Shown here: positions 1 to 7,419 of the stretch, piece by piece | Layout: every line of letters begins with the position of its first letter | Numbering within the stretch: the first letter of the stretch is position 1 | IMG/VR virus record: IMGVR_UViG_3300044647_000290 | Span: 1-36,446 of that record | DNA from: a virus | DNA: 36,446 bases | Strand: one strand, 5' to 3' | Position numbers and translations under genes: made by a program | The notes under the pieces: generated by a model | Databases searched by the model: none | Told to the model about the DNA's origin: nothing | Seen by the model: only the letters and a program-made list of their open reading frames with translations

Positions 1-120
1 GAAGATGGCCAAAACGGTTATGACGCATTTGCCGCAGTTGTTAGCGGCGCATTACAAGGCGGCGCTAATGTCAGCATCCGATCAGGGTATGCCGCTAAGG
101 ATTTAGGCATCATCCAATGA
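1..120 (+). CDS. C-terminal fragment of an upstream head gene (probable portal)
   Basis: Reading frame 1 is open from the first base and ends at the TGA at 118-120, giving the last 39 residues of a protein that ends DLGIIQ. The stop overlaps the next start as ATGA, a sign of translational coupling with the minor head gene. In phages with this gene order the gene before a Mu F-type minor head protein is usually the portal, so that is the best guess. The fragment itself carries no diagnostic motif, and a protease or other head protein cannot be excluded. Confidence 0.5.
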   Translation, partial: EDGQNGYDAFAAVVSGALQGGANVSIRSGYAAKDLGIIQ

Positions 121-1301
121 GCACACCTGAGTCGCTATATCGCAATGCAATTGACCTTAACCGCTACAGCAACAGCGTGGCGCGGCGTGTCATTAATGCG
201 TACAACGACATCATTATTGATGCAGTTAACCAGTTGCGTGTAATTGACGATTTAGCGGCACCGGATAAGGCGGCTAGGTTGCGTGGCATCTTGGCGCAGC
301 TCAAGCAGTCGTTAGCAGGATGGGCAGGTGACGCAACCGAATTAACTGCAACCGAGCTGCAAGGATTGGCGGAGTTGCAATCTGAGTTTGTAACTCAAGA
401 GTTGCGTAAGGCATTGCCGGTTGGTAGCCGTGATGCAGTACGCACCGTGGAGATCAGCCCGCAGTTTGCGCAGTCGGTGGTCACCACTGACCCGACGCAG
501 CTCAACGTGGTGGCGCTTAGCGATGACCTGTTTGCAGCAGTGCAGGGCGCACCGCAGACATTCAGCCTTACTGCTGCCAAGGGTGCCACTATTACGCTGC
601 CCAATGGTGAGGTCATAACCAAGGCATTTCGTGGTGTTGCCGTTGACCAAGCTGAGCGGTTTAGCCAGGTGGTACGGCAAGGTTTGCTGACGGGTGAAAC
701 TACGCCCGACATCGCCAAGCGGTTGATTGGTAGCCTGCAATTTGGCGAGGAAGCCAAGACCGTACGGCAACTGGTAGCAGCAGGCGGGCAAGCAACAGCC
801 GTAGCCGATAATCAAATCATTACGCTAGTACGCACCAGCATCAATCAAGTTGCAAACACCGCCAGCCAGCAGGTATATGAAGCCAACCAAGACATTACTA
901 AAAAATATCGCTATGTGGCAACACTGGATACCCGCACCAGCAGCATTTGTCGTGCATTGGATGGTCGAGAGTTTGAATACGGCAAGGGTCCGATGCCGCC
1001 GCAGCATTTCAACTGCAGGTCAACGACAGTGCCGGTGATCGATCCAGACATCCTGCCGCCATCAACCACGGCAACTAGGGCTAGCAAAGATGGCCAAGTG
1101 CCAATCAATCAAAGCTATGGCGAGTGGCTAGCCAAGCAACCACGCAGCGTGCAAGCTGATGCGCTAGGCCCCGGCAAGGTTGCATACTTTAACAGGCTGG
1201 CGGATAAGTACGGGCCACGCAATGCCATCGCAAAACTGGTGCGTGATGATGGCGCAGAGGTAACATTAGAGCAGCTTCGTAAACGATATGGGCCTGCCTA
1301 A
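117..1301 (+). CDS. Minor head protein, Mu gpF / SPP1 gp7 type
   Basis: This 394-residue protein carries the phage head morphogenesis domain in its second half. Around residues 240-310 there is a helical stretch beginning RTSINQ, then the signature ATLDTRTSSICRALDG, then PQHFNCRSTTVPV. These are the conserved T-D-x-R-T-x-x-x-C and H-x-N-C-R blocks of the family. Such proteins enter the procapsid in a few copies next to the portal and act in head assembly or DNA ejection. The first 200 residues are less conserved and mostly helical. The gene starts inside the stop of its upstream neighbour and is followed by small head-region genes, scaffold and capsid, which agrees with the call. The family assignment is secure; the exact role in this phage is inferred. 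Confidence 0.9.
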   Translation: MSTPESLYRNAIDLNRYSNSVARRVINAYNDIIIDAVNQLRVIDDLAAPDKAARLRGILAQLKQSLAGWAGDATELTATELQGLAELQSEFVTQELRKALPVGSRDAVRTVEISPQFAQSVVTTDPTQLNVVALSDDLFAAVQGAPQTFSLTAAKGATITLPNGEVITKAFRGVAVDQAERFSQVVRQGLLTGETTPDIAKRLIGSLQFGEEAKTVRQLVAAGGQATAVADNQIITLVRTSINQVANTASQQVYEANQDITKKYRYVATLDTRTSSICRALDGREFEYGKGPMPPQHFNCRSTTVPVIDPDILPPSTTATRASKDGQVPINQSYGEWLAKQPRSVQADALGPGKVAYFNRLADKYGPRNAIAKLVRDDGAEVTLEQLRKRYGPA

Positions 1302-1584
1302 CCTCCGGCACTTCACGCCCGCTGGCATCAGCTCTGATCCTGTCGAGGCATTGGCAGGTGAAGCATGGGTGCCGGCTATCTACACCGATAAGGGCTGGGC
1401 AACAGCAGACGGCGCTAACCTGCTACTAGGTATCGAGGAATGGCGTCATGCCGCTGAAGAAGGGCAAGTCACAACAGACGATCTCGGGCAACATCAAAAC
1501 CGAGATGAAGGCGGGCAAGCCGCAAAAGCAAGCAATCGCAATCGCGCTGTCAAAAGCCGGCAAGTCACGCAAGCCGAAGGGTAA
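1288..1584 (+). CDS. Possible small protein overlapping its downstream neighbour
   Basis: This 98-codon frame starts 14 bases before the end of the minor head gene. It covers the otherwise empty stretch 1302-1447. The first 50 or so residues ([21 protein letters not shown], followed by a Trp- and Ala-containing segment) look protein-like. The last 45 codons run out of frame through the next gene at 1448, and their Gln/Asn/Arg-rich composition looks like a shadow translation. Either the protein is real with a dual-coded tail, or only part of the region is used. I do not recognise a family. Confidence 0.45.
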   Translation: MGLPNLRHFTPAGISSDPVEALAGEAWVPAIYTDKGWATADGANLLLGIEEWRHAAEEGQVTTDDLGQHQNRDEGGQAAKASNRNRAVKSRQVTQAEG

Positions 1585-1591
1585 GAAGTGA
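1448..1591 (+). CDS. Small basic head-region protein, DUF6496-like
   Basis: The 47-residue product begins [20 protein letters not shown] and contains [16 protein letters not shown]. This pattern (KSQ...I..N...E...[15 protein letters not shown]) matches small proteins of the DUF6496 type that are common in phage head regions. It is very rich in lysine, suggesting nucleic-acid contact, but its function is unknown. Its stop shares one base with the next start (TGATG), which supports translation in this frame rather than in the longer overlapping frame that starts at 1288. Confidence 0.75.
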   Translation: MPLKKGKSQQTISGNIKTEMKAGKPQKQAIAIALSKAGKSRKPKGKK

Positions 1592-1758
1592 TGCCTAAGA
1601 AGCCTGGCCTATACGCCAACATCAACGCAAAACGCGAGCGCATTGAAGCTGGCAGCAGCGAACGCATGGCGCGTAAAGGCGAAGCTGGCAGGCCATCTGC
1701 TGCTGCATTTAAGGCTGCTGCTAAAACCGCGAAGAAACCTAAGCGCAAGAAAAAGTGA
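1591..1758 (+). CDS. Small basic conserved phage protein
   Basis: The 55-residue product begins [20 protein letters not shown] and ends in a run of lysines. Short proteins of this kind (xKKPGLYANI.AKR.RI..GS.E.M...G..G.P...AFK.AAKTAKK) recur beside portal, scaffold and capsid genes of phages. Their function is not known; the charge suggests DNA binding or packing inside the head. The start overlaps the previous stop by one base, and the stop overlaps the next gene's GTG start as GTGA, so the three small genes form a coupled set. Confidence 0.75.
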   Translation: MPKKPGLYANINAKRERIEAGSSERMARKGEAGRPSAAAFKAAAKTAKKPKRKKK

Positions 1759-2027
1759 TCACCTATCGCGGCGAGCAGTTTGAGGGTTACAACAAACCCA
1801 AGCGGACGCCTAGCAACCCAAACAAGTCTCATGCGGTGCTCGCCAAAGACGGCGACACCATCAGGCTCATACGTTTCGGACAGCAGGGCGTATCTGGCTC
1901 ACCAGCACGAACAGGAGAATCAGCAGCGGACAAGGCCAGAAGGGCATCATTTAAGGCCAGGCACGCTAGCAACATCGCCAAAGGTAAGCTAAGTGCTGCT
2001 TACTGGGCCGATAAGGTAAAGTGGTGA
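1755..2027 (+). CDS. Conserved small phage protein of unknown function
   Basis: The frame begins at a GTG that overlaps the preceding stop (GTGA) and encodes 90 residues. The sequence has a Tyr-Arg-Gly-Glu start, then KSHAVLAKDGDTIRLIRFGQ, and a basic C-terminal half ending in YWADKVKW. This pattern (SHAVLA...G..VKLIRFGQQG ... ASFKARHA.NIAKGK.SAAYWA..VKW) is familiar from phage head regions, but I know of no assigned biochemical role. The basic Ser/Arg-rich C-terminal half could contact DNA. An ATG start is not available nearby, so GTG initiation is likely. Confidence 0.75.
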   Translation: MITYRGEQFEGYNKPKRTPSNPNKSHAVLAKDGDTIRLIRFGQQGVSGSPARTGESAADKARRASFKARHASNIAKGKLSAAYWADKVKW

Positions 2028-2052
2028 CGCACTATATCCCTGCGGGATAAGC

Positions 2053-2712
2053 ATGTCCGAAGAAATCCAAACTCAGGAGCCTGCGGCTACTGATGCAATG
2101 CAACGCAGCATTGAAGCACTGGAACGCAAGAACCAAGAGCTGATTGCTGAATTGCGCACCGCTAAGTCAAAGAAGTTACCAGATGGCGTTGATGTCGATG
2201 AGCTACTTGAGTTCAAGCGACGCGCTGAGCAATCTGAACTTGAATCGCAAGGTAAGTACAGCGAAGCAAGACAAGCTTTGGAGCAGCAGTACCGTGAGGC
2301 GACGGCGCAAAAGGACCAGCGCATCGCCGAACTTGAAGTCCGCGTCCGTGAGCTTGAACTCGTTACGCCAGCCGTAACAGCACTAGCTGATCTGGTGCAT
2401 GACCCTGACATGGTGCTCAAGACCAAGTTGAGCAGCGACCAAATCGAGCGTGACCCTGACGGCACGGTGGTAGTAGTCGATGGCTACCAACGCACACCAG
2501 TGAGCGAATGGGCTAAAACCTTGCCAGCATGGATGCAAAAGCAACCAAGGCCACAAGGTAGCGGCGCACCATCAGGGCGCAGCAGTGGTGAGATGCCATT
2601 AGGCGTCAAGAACCCATTTGCGCAGGAGTCATTTAATCTCACCGAGCAATCACGACTGTTTCGTACAGACCGTGATATGTACGAACGATTGAAGACTGCT
2701 GCAGCACGCTAA
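2053..2712 (+). CDS. Capsid scaffolding protein
   Basis: The 219-residue protein is acidic, rich in Glu, Gln, Ala and Lys, and strongly predicted by eye to form coiled coil at about residues 14-105 (repeated ERKNQELIAELRTA and QKDQRIAELEVRVRELEL blocks). The C-terminal third is Pro/Gly/Ser-rich and ends in a short charged helix. The gene sits directly before the major capsid gene. This composition and position are typical of phage scaffolds, which shape the procapsid and leave before DNA fills it. No protease motif is visible. The call rests on context and composition. Confidence 0.75.
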   Translation: MSEEIQTQEPAATDAMQRSIEALERKNQELIAELRTAKSKKLPDGVDVDELLEFKRRAEQSELESQGKYSEARQALEQQYREATAQKDQRIAELEVRVRELELVTPAVTALADLVHDPDMVLKTKLSSDQIERDPDGTVVVVDGYQRTPVSEWAKTLPAWMQKQPRPQGSGAPSGRSSGEMPLGVKNPFAQESFNLTEQSRLFRTDRDMYERLKTAAAR

Positions 2713-2783
2713 GCTATCTGCAACCGGCTGCGCTGGTGATCGGGCTGCGCCCACACCGTAAACCCATTCTTTCGAGATGAATC

Positions 2784-3812
2784 ATGGCGACTCTTCGCTC
2801 TGACATCATCATCCCCGAGATTTTCACGCCTTACGTCATTGAGCAAACCACCCTTCGTGATGCCTTCTTGGCTAGCGGCGTGGTTCAACCAATGGCTGAG
2901 CTGAATGCTACCGAGGGTGGTGACTATATCAATGTCCCCTTCTTCAAAGCCAACCTGTCTGGCGACTTTGAAGTGCTGACTGACAGCACCTCACTGACAC
3001 CTGGCAAGATCACTGCTGACAAGCAGGTTGGCGTTATCCTGCACCGTGGTCGTGCTTTTGAGTCACGCGACCTCGCAGCTCTTGCTGCTGGCGCTGACCC
3101 CATGGCTGCTATCGGCGCCAAGATCGCTGATTATGTTGCCAACCAACGTCAGAAGGATCTGCTGTCTTGCCTTGCTGGTGTCTTCGGCACCCTCGGCACT
3201 ACTAGCGCATCTGCTGCTTTCTTTGGCCTTACCATCGACGGCGAATCTGGCGACACCCCTACGGTGTTGAGCCCCCGTCATGTTGCGGAAGCCCGCAGCC
3301 TGCTGGGTGACCAAGGCGACAAGCTGGCAGCCGTTGCCATGCACTCCAAGGTCTACTACGACCTGGTTGAGCGCAAGGCGATTGATTATGTCAGCACCCT
3401 TGATGCTCGCGGCACCAGCACCACCCAGTCTGGCGGCAGCATCTCTGGCGCATACGGCGGCGACAACTCCGTGCCTACCTACATGGGTCTGCGCGTAATC
3501 GTCTCTGACGATGTGCAAACTGAAGGCACTGGCTCCACCAGTGAGTATGCCACCTACTTCTTCACCCAAGGCGCTGTTGCCTCTGGTGAGCAGATGGGAA
3601 TGCAGACAGAAACTGATCGCGATATTTTAGCTAAGTCCGACGCTATGTCGATTGACCTTCACTACTGCTACCACCCCGTTGGCAGCAAGTGGGCTGTGAC
3701 AACCTCTAACCCGACTCGCGCTCAACTGGCAACAGTTGGTAACTGGTCGAAGGTGTACGAACTCAAGAACCTTGGGATCGTGCGGGCTACAAACACCTCT
3801 AACTTCGATTGA
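2784..3812 (+). CDS. Major capsid protein
   Basis: This 342-residue protein follows the scaffold gene and has the look of a phage coat protein: MATLRSDIIIPEIFTPYVIE at the start, an early FLASGVVQP segment, a mid-region rich in Ala and Gly, and a late segment (LAKSDAMSIDLHYCYHPVGS) typical of this coat family. The coding strand uses very regular codons, as expected for a highly expressed gene. An HK97-like fold is assumed from the family and not shown directly. A 71-base gap precedes it. The purine-rich TCGAGATGAATC before the ATG is a modest ribosome binding site. Confidence 0.85.
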   Translation: MATLRSDIIIPEIFTPYVIEQTTLRDAFLASGVVQPMAELNATEGGDYINVPFFKANLSGDFEVLTDSTSLTPGKITADKQVGVILHRGRAFESRDLAALAAGADPMAAIGAKIADYVANQRQKDLLSCLAGVFGTLGTTSASAAFFGLTIDGESGDTPTVLSPRHVAEARSLLGDQGDKLAAVAMHSKVYYDLVERKAIDYVSTLDARGTSTTQSGGSISGAYGGDNSVPTYMGLRVIVSDDVQTEGTGSTSEYATYFFTQGAVASGEQMGMQTETDRDILAKSDAMSIDLHYCYHPVGSKWAVTTSNPTRAQLATVGNWSKVYELKNLGIVRATNTSNFD

Positions 3813-3823
3813 GGTAACTAATC

Positions 3824-4237
3824 ATGGCTTCTATCTTTGAACTTGGCGACATTCCCGGCGGCTTGCTGCCAGGACAAATCACCCTTGCGGCGCCTACGGC
3901 TACCGCTACACTGACCGCTGCCCAAAGCTACAACTCGATTGTCCGTGGCGTCCCATCCGCTGCGGCAACTTACACCACAGCAACTGCTGCGGCTGTAGTA
4001 GCTGCAATCGGCGGCGATTGCGCGATTGGCACTAGCTTTCGTATCGTTGTTATCAACGCATCCGCTGGCGCCAATACAATTACCGTTGCAGGCGGCTCTG
4101 GCGTAACTGTCAGTGGCGTGGCAACCGTAGTGCAAAACGCATCCAAGGAGTTCATCGGCTACGTTGCTGCTGTTGAATCAGGCTCTGAAGCAATTACGCT
4201 TTATGGCCTAGGTTCTACTGCTGCTGCTGCTGCTTAA
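3824..4237 (+). CDS. Possible capsid decoration or head protein
   Basis: The 137-residue product is almost entirely small residues (Ala, Thr, Val, Gly, Ser) with alternating hydrophobic patterns that suggest beta structure. It ends in a five-alanine tail encoded by a CTG/GCT triplet run. It lies 11 bases after the capsid gene with the ribosome binding site GAGGTAACT. Small beta-rich proteins in this position often decorate the capsid. I recognise no family signature, so the role is inferred from position. Confidence 0.6.
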   Translation: MASIFELGDIPGGLLPGQITLAAPTATATLTAAQSYNSIVRGVPSAAATYTTATAAAVVAAIGGDCAIGTSFRIVVINASAGANTITVAGGSGVTVSGVATVVQNASKEFIGYVAAVESGSEAITLYGLGSTAAAAA

Positions 4238-4241
4238 TGGG

Positions 4242-4299
4242 CTTGTTCGCCTTCCGGCGACTGCGTGAACAAGAGGCTGCTTCTACGGAGGCGGCCTCT
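4242..4299 (+). terminator. Two nested hairpins after the possible decoration gene
   Basis: The first hairpin pairs CTTGTTC (4242-4248) with GAACAAG (4267-4273). The second pairs AGAGGC (4272-4277) with GCCTCT (4294-4299) and is followed by CTTTCT. The T-run is weak, so this may be a partial terminator or an mRNA-processing or stability structure that sets a high level of capsid messages. The two stems share two bases (4272-4273) and could be alternative folds. Confidence 0.4.
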
Positions 4300-4342
4300 C
4301 TTTCTATTGCAGAGCCTAAACTGATACCAACGGAGCCGGACA

Positions 4343-4906
4343 ATGGCAATCACGATAATCGCCACGCCAAACGCGGCAGACGCAAACTCGTACCTGACGT
4401 TGGCTGATGCGCAGTTGATTATTGACGGCATGGTGCTAGACGCTGATGCGACAGCATGGGGCACCGCTACCACGGACAACAAAAACCGTGCGTTGTATTC
4501 CGCTGCGCAGAGGCTTGATCGTGAACGCTTTCTTGGTGCTCGCTCTACTGACACCCAATCAATGCAATGGCCGCGAACTGGTGTTCGCAAGCCCGATACC
4601 TACATCAACACTTACGCCGTTGGTTTTCCGTTTCGAATCACAACTGATTATTTCACTGACACTGAGATCCCAGATCAAGTCAAACGTGCGCAGGTGGTGC
4701 TGGCCGTTTACCTCAACAACAACCCCGATGGCCTTGGCCTTAGCGGACTGGAAGACTATAAAAATGTCAAAATCGGCAGCATTGATGTGACGCCTAGCGA
4801 AAGCTACGGCGCTGTTGGCGCTGATAAGGTGCCCCCGATCATGGAACGCTATTTGACAGGGCTTAGAATAAGTGGACCAGGTAACGTCGCAATTCGCAGG
4901 TCATGA
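4343..4906 (+). CDS. Head-tail connector (DnaT-like adaptor family)
   Basis: The 187-residue protein begins with a short strand then ADANSYLTLADAQLIID, followed by W-x3-T-x5-RALYSAAQRLDRERF, then MQWPRTGV, then a helix VKRAQVVLAVYL. This order (NSY...A......W.....R..AL..A...LD ... WPR.G ... IP..VK.A...lA) is that of phage adaptor proteins often annotated as DnaT-like ssDNA-binding proteins. In structures of siphophage necks this helical family forms the first ring under the portal. The position after capsid and before the head-closure gene fits. The stop overlaps the next start by four bases. Confidence 0.75.
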   Translation: MAITIIATPNAADANSYLTLADAQLIIDGMVLDADATAWGTATTDNKNRALYSAAQRLDRERFLGARSTDTQSMQWPRTGVRKPDTYINTYAVGFPFRITTDYFTDTEIPDQVKRAQVVLAVYLNNNPDGLGLSGLEDYKNVKIGSIDVTPSESYGAVGADKVPPIMERYLTGLRISGPGNVAIRRS

Positions 4907-5109
4907 GCATTTTCCTTGGCGGCGGTGACGCGGTAATGCGCGCAGGGCTTGAGATCCCGACGCATGACTACATCAGCAATACCTACGACGGCAGCGGCAA
5001 CCTGACAGTGGTTGATTACTATCGCGGCGGATCAGGCGGCAAGTTAGTCGCAAAGCTAACGATGACCTACGACGCCAATGACAACCTGCTGACGGTTACC
5101 AGGAGCTAG
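4903..5109 (+). CDS. Small conserved neck-region protein
   Basis: The 68-residue product has a short N-terminal segment and then a two-copy pattern: TYDGSGNLTVVDYYRG and MTYDANDNLLTVTRS. Both are YD-x-x-x-N-L repeats, which predict a small beta hairpin or sheet. Similar short proteins occur in tail and neck regions of phages, but I know no assigned function. It starts within the stop of the connector gene (ATGA). Confidence 0.65.
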   Translation: MSIFLGGGDAVMRAGLEIPTHDYISNTYDGSGNLTVVDYYRGGSGGKLVAKLTMTYDANDNLLTVTRS

Positions 5110-5111
5110 GG

Positions 5112-5324
5112 ATGATACGCCTAGATGTCGCTACTGGTCAGGTTCTGCAGGGTGTTGACCTTCTGCAGATTTACAGCACCGATACGTTTGTCATCGGCTT
5201 GGATGGTGAGTTCAAGCTAGCGCCAAAGATTGGCACGCAGGTGCTGGAGTTTATTGTTACAGAAGATTATTACTATTTGCTATACGAGGATGATGACAAG
5301 ATGCAACTGGAGGGATTCAACTAA
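5112..5324 (+). CDS. Small acidic hypothetical protein
   Basis: A 70-residue product starting MIRLDVATGQVLQGVDLLQI and ending in an acidic, aromatic tail (EDYYYLLYEDDDKMQLEGF). It is probably a small beta protein. The ribosome binding site AGGAGCTAGGG lies within and just after the end of the upstream gene, and the stop shares a base with the following start (TAATG). I do not recognise a family. Its place between the connector and fibre-like genes suggests a structural role. Confidence 0.6.
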   Translation: MIRLDVATGQVLQGVDLLQIYSTDTFVIGLDGEFKLAPKIGTQVLEFIVTEDYYYLLYEDDDKMQLEGFN

Positions 5325-5665
5325 TGAGCGTACAACCCGGCCAGCACAATATCACCGTGCAGCGACGGGCTGATTACGACGTGTCGCTGCAGTTCAAAGA
5401 CAGCACTGGTGCTGCCATCAACCTCACCGGTTGGACCGCATACGCGCAAGTATGGAACGTTGGCCGCACCACTAAATACGCTGACTTCACGGTTACATAC
5501 ACCAACCGTGCTACCGGCACCATTGCTATTGCGTTGACGGATACGCAAACCGCTGCGTTTCCAGATGAGGCGTATTACGACGTGCTGTTAGAAGATTCCA
5601 GCGGGTTACGGAACTACTACCTTGAGGGTATCGTGTACGTCTCCGAGGGTTATACAGCGCCATGA
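5324..5665 (+). CDS. Small beta-sandwich structural protein (BppU-N-like)
   Basis: The 113-residue product has the pattern RRADYDVSLQFKDSTGAAIN then LTGWTAYAQV, later AIALTDTQTAAFPDEAYYDV. A strand ending in L-x-F-x-D-x-x-G-x-x-x-x-L-T-G-W-T followed by L-T-D-x-Q-T-x-x-F resembles the N-terminal beta-sandwich of baseplate proteins such as BppU and similar modules in siphophage accessory proteins. It is likely a virion component, perhaps a carrier for the next, fibre-like protein. The function is inferred from fold-like pattern and position. Confidence 0.6.
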   Translation: MSVQPGQHNITVQRRADYDVSLQFKDSTGAAINLTGWTAYAQVWNVGRTTKYADFTVTYTNRATGTIAIALTDTQTAAFPDEAYYDVLLEDSSGLRNYYLEGIVYVSEGYTAP

Positions 5666-6192
5666 CAACCGTAACCGTCAACGAGACTACCAACACAGTC
5701 GTTATCACCACGCCAGGCCCTGCAGGTCCGTCTGGTGCTGCTGCAACCATGACGCGCGGTCAAGTCAGCAAGATGGACGCCGGCACCATCGATATAGTTA
5801 CGCAGGGCGTGTACGTCTCCACCGGCTTAACTGGCACCTTCGACGCCGCCACGGCCAGCGGCATGACGCTTGGCACCAGCAACACCTTTGCCGTCAAGAA
5901 CACCAGCGGCAGTACCAAGCTGATGCAGATCTACGGCAGCATCGACGCCAAGACCGTCAGTGGCAACAACAAGATCCTCGGTATCAAGCTGGCCAAAAAT
6001 GGCACCGCCATAGATCAGACCGAGTGTCGCGCCTTCACTGGCTCGGGCAGCGAGGAAGCCAAGCTCGTCACCAACTGGATGATCAGCATGGCTGCCAACG
6101 ATGAAGTAGCACTGTTCATCGCCAACCACAGCAGCAATGTTGACATCACCTTTGCTCGCGGCAGGCTTGTTGCCAGCGAGGTGTTTGCATGA
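5662..6192 (+). CDS. Collagen-like stalk with C-terminal beta domain, head or neck fibre
   Basis: The 176-residue protein starts with a Thr/Val-rich strand (MTTVTVNETTNTVVITT), then a short collagen-like GPAGPSG at residues 19-25. A roughly 140-residue domain follows that is rich in Thr, Gly and Ser, with the pattern TGTFDAATASGMTLGTSNTF and, near the end, VALFIANHSSNVDITFARG. This resembles trimeric C1q/TNF-like knob domains seen in phage head fibres and fibritin-like proteins. It may coat or project from the head or neck. The stop overlaps the next start by four bases. Confidence 0.6.
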   Translation: MTTVTVNETTNTVVITTPGPAGPSGAAATMTRGQVSKMDAGTIDIVTQGVYVSTGLTGTFDAATASGMTLGTSNTFAVKNTSGSTKLMQIYGSIDAKTVSGNNKILGIKLAKNGTAIDQTECRAFTGSGSEEAKLVTNWMISMAANDEVALFIANHSSNVDITFARGRLVASEVFA

Positions 6193-6545
6193 CACTAGCC
6201 AACCCGCTGCGTAAGGTTGCCAGCAAGTTGATGGCAAAGTTTGGTGGTGTTGCAACACTACGCCGCGTGACACCTGGCGTCTACAACCCAACTACCGGCA
6301 CCGTTAGCGAAACTATCAGCGACACCGCAGTGCGCGGCGTGTTGCAGGACGTGAACCTCCGTGAGGTGAATGACCTGATCCAGGCTGGCGACAAGCGGCT
6401 GCTGATTGCAGCAGCCGATACCGCAGTAGTGCCTACGATGGCTGACCGCGTCATCATCGCAGGCCGTAGTTTGCAAGTGATTGAGGTGCGCACCATCGAG
6501 CAGGACAACACCGCGATTACCTACGAGCTAATCCTGAGGGACTAA
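6189..6545 (+). CDS. Head closure / head-tail joining protein
   Basis: The 118-residue protein has the pattern of the SPP1 gp16 / lambda FII-like stopper group: KFGGVATLRRVTPGVYNPTT near the N-terminus (a GxxxxLRR...G.YDP.TG block), a middle VRGVLQDV, then MADRVIIAGRSLQVIEVRTI. These small beta-barrel rings sit under the adaptor and close the head after packaging. The gene starts at ATGA with its upstream neighbour and ends by sharing one base with the next start (TAATG). The call is strengthened by the neck-gene order. Confidence 0.75.
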   Translation: MTLANPLRKVASKLMAKFGGVATLRRVTPGVYNPTTGTVSETISDTAVRGVLQDVNLREVNDLIQAGDKRLLIAAADTAVVPTMADRVIIAGRSLQVIEVRTIEQDNTAITYELILRD

Positions 6546-6982
6546 TGGCACGCACTATCCGCGTTGGTGATATTGGCGACTACTGCAACCAGCAGATGGA
6601 GAAGCTGCTGCGTGCGGCGGTGCTGGAAACTGACAGCCTGCTCAAGCAAGCCAGCCCAGTTGATACGGGTAGGTTTCGCGCTAGCTGGCAGGTTGGTGAG
6701 AATGCAGCGGGGTCGTACGATGCAGGCCCGCAGCAATCACCAAGTAATCTTGGCCGCGACAAGACCAGCCCACCTGCCGGACCGATGTTTCCGCTGCGCA
6801 AGATGAACTACCAGCAAGAGCGCATCGGCAACGTCTACTCAGTTCACAACAACCTGCCGTATGCAGAGCCGCTAGCTAGGGGCACTAGCAAGCAAGCGCC
6901 TGGCGGCTGGGTGCAAGGCGCCGCTAAGGACGTGCAAGGCCGCGTCAGAATTGCAGCAGCACGCATCGGCAGGGAATCATGA
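6545..6982 (+). CDS. Neck / tail completion protein, HK97 gp10-like
   Basis: The 145-residue product has the hallmark SPVDTGRFRASWQVG at about residues 37-51, and a later block with N-x-L-P-Y-A-E-P-L-x-x-G-x-S-x-Q-A-P-G-G-W-V. Both are features of the HK97 gp10 family (SPVDTG.lr.sw ... Y....E.G...maP.pf.r). These proteins complete the tail end that joins the head. It is coupled to both neighbours by overlaps of one and four bases. Confidence 0.8.
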   Translation: MARTIRVGDIGDYCNQQMEKLLRAAVLETDSLLKQASPVDTGRFRASWQVGENAAGSYDAGPQQSPSNLGRDKTSPPAGPMFPLRKMNYQQERIGNVYSVHNNLPYAEPLARGTSKQAPGGWVQGAAKDVQGRVRIAAARIGRES

Positions 6983-7386
6983 GCAGCACCTACAACGATG
7001 TCCGCGCTGCTATTGAAGGCCGCATTGCAACGCAGATGGCAATTGCTCCGGTGTATCCGGTCAGCTATCAGAACGTACCGTTTACGCCACCTAACAACAC
7101 GCCATGGCTGCAGGCGTTCATCCGGTTTGGCGACAACAACTACGCTACGCTCACCAGCTTTAACCGTCAGAATGGCACGCTGGTGGTAAATATCTTCACC
7201 CCTATCGGCGCTGGCGCTGCGGCTAACTTCACCATTGCAGAGCGCGTGAAAGACCTATTTGACCGCGCCAAGTTCAGCAGCATTATCTTTGACGCGGCTT
7301 CAGGCCCTGCGCAGGTAACACCAGCAGCACCGCAGCCGTATTACCAAACGCAACTTACGGCAACGTTTGAAGCGTACCTAGACTAG
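6979..7386 (+). CDS. Tail terminator protein (DUF4128 / gpU-like)
   Basis: The 135-residue product begins with a helix (YNDVRAAIEGRIATQM), then N-V-P-F-T-P-P-N-N-T-P-W-L-Q, then a strand with Q-N-G-T-L-V-V-N-I-F-T-P and a helix ERVKDLFDRAKF. This order is that of siphophage tail terminators, which cap the tail tube and bind the neck. The position directly before the tail tube gene supports the call. Confidence 0.8.
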   Translation: MSSTYNDVRAAIEGRIATQMAIAPVYPVSYQNVPFTPPNNTPWLQAFIRFGDNNYATLTSFNRQNGTLVVNIFTPIGAGAAANFTIAERVKDLFDRAKFSSIIFDAASGPAQVTPAAPQPYYQTQLTATFEAYLD

Positions 7387-7393
7387 TTACACT
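7366..7393 (+). promoter_or_regulatory. Candidate promoter before the tail tube gene
   Basis: TTTGAA (7366-7371) and TACACT (7388-7393) are separated by 16 bases. The -10-like element and the next three bases form TACACTGTC, which recurs in the leader of the gene at 19458. It sits partly inside the end of the tail terminator gene. It is a by-eye match only. Confidence 0.3.
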
Positions 7394-7419
7394 GTCACTA
7401 GCCAACTACCGTTCACACA

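Noticed and set aside
3063-3569. 168-codon minus-strand frame inside the capsid gene
   Set aside because: A shadow of a highly biased coding sequence on the plus strand.
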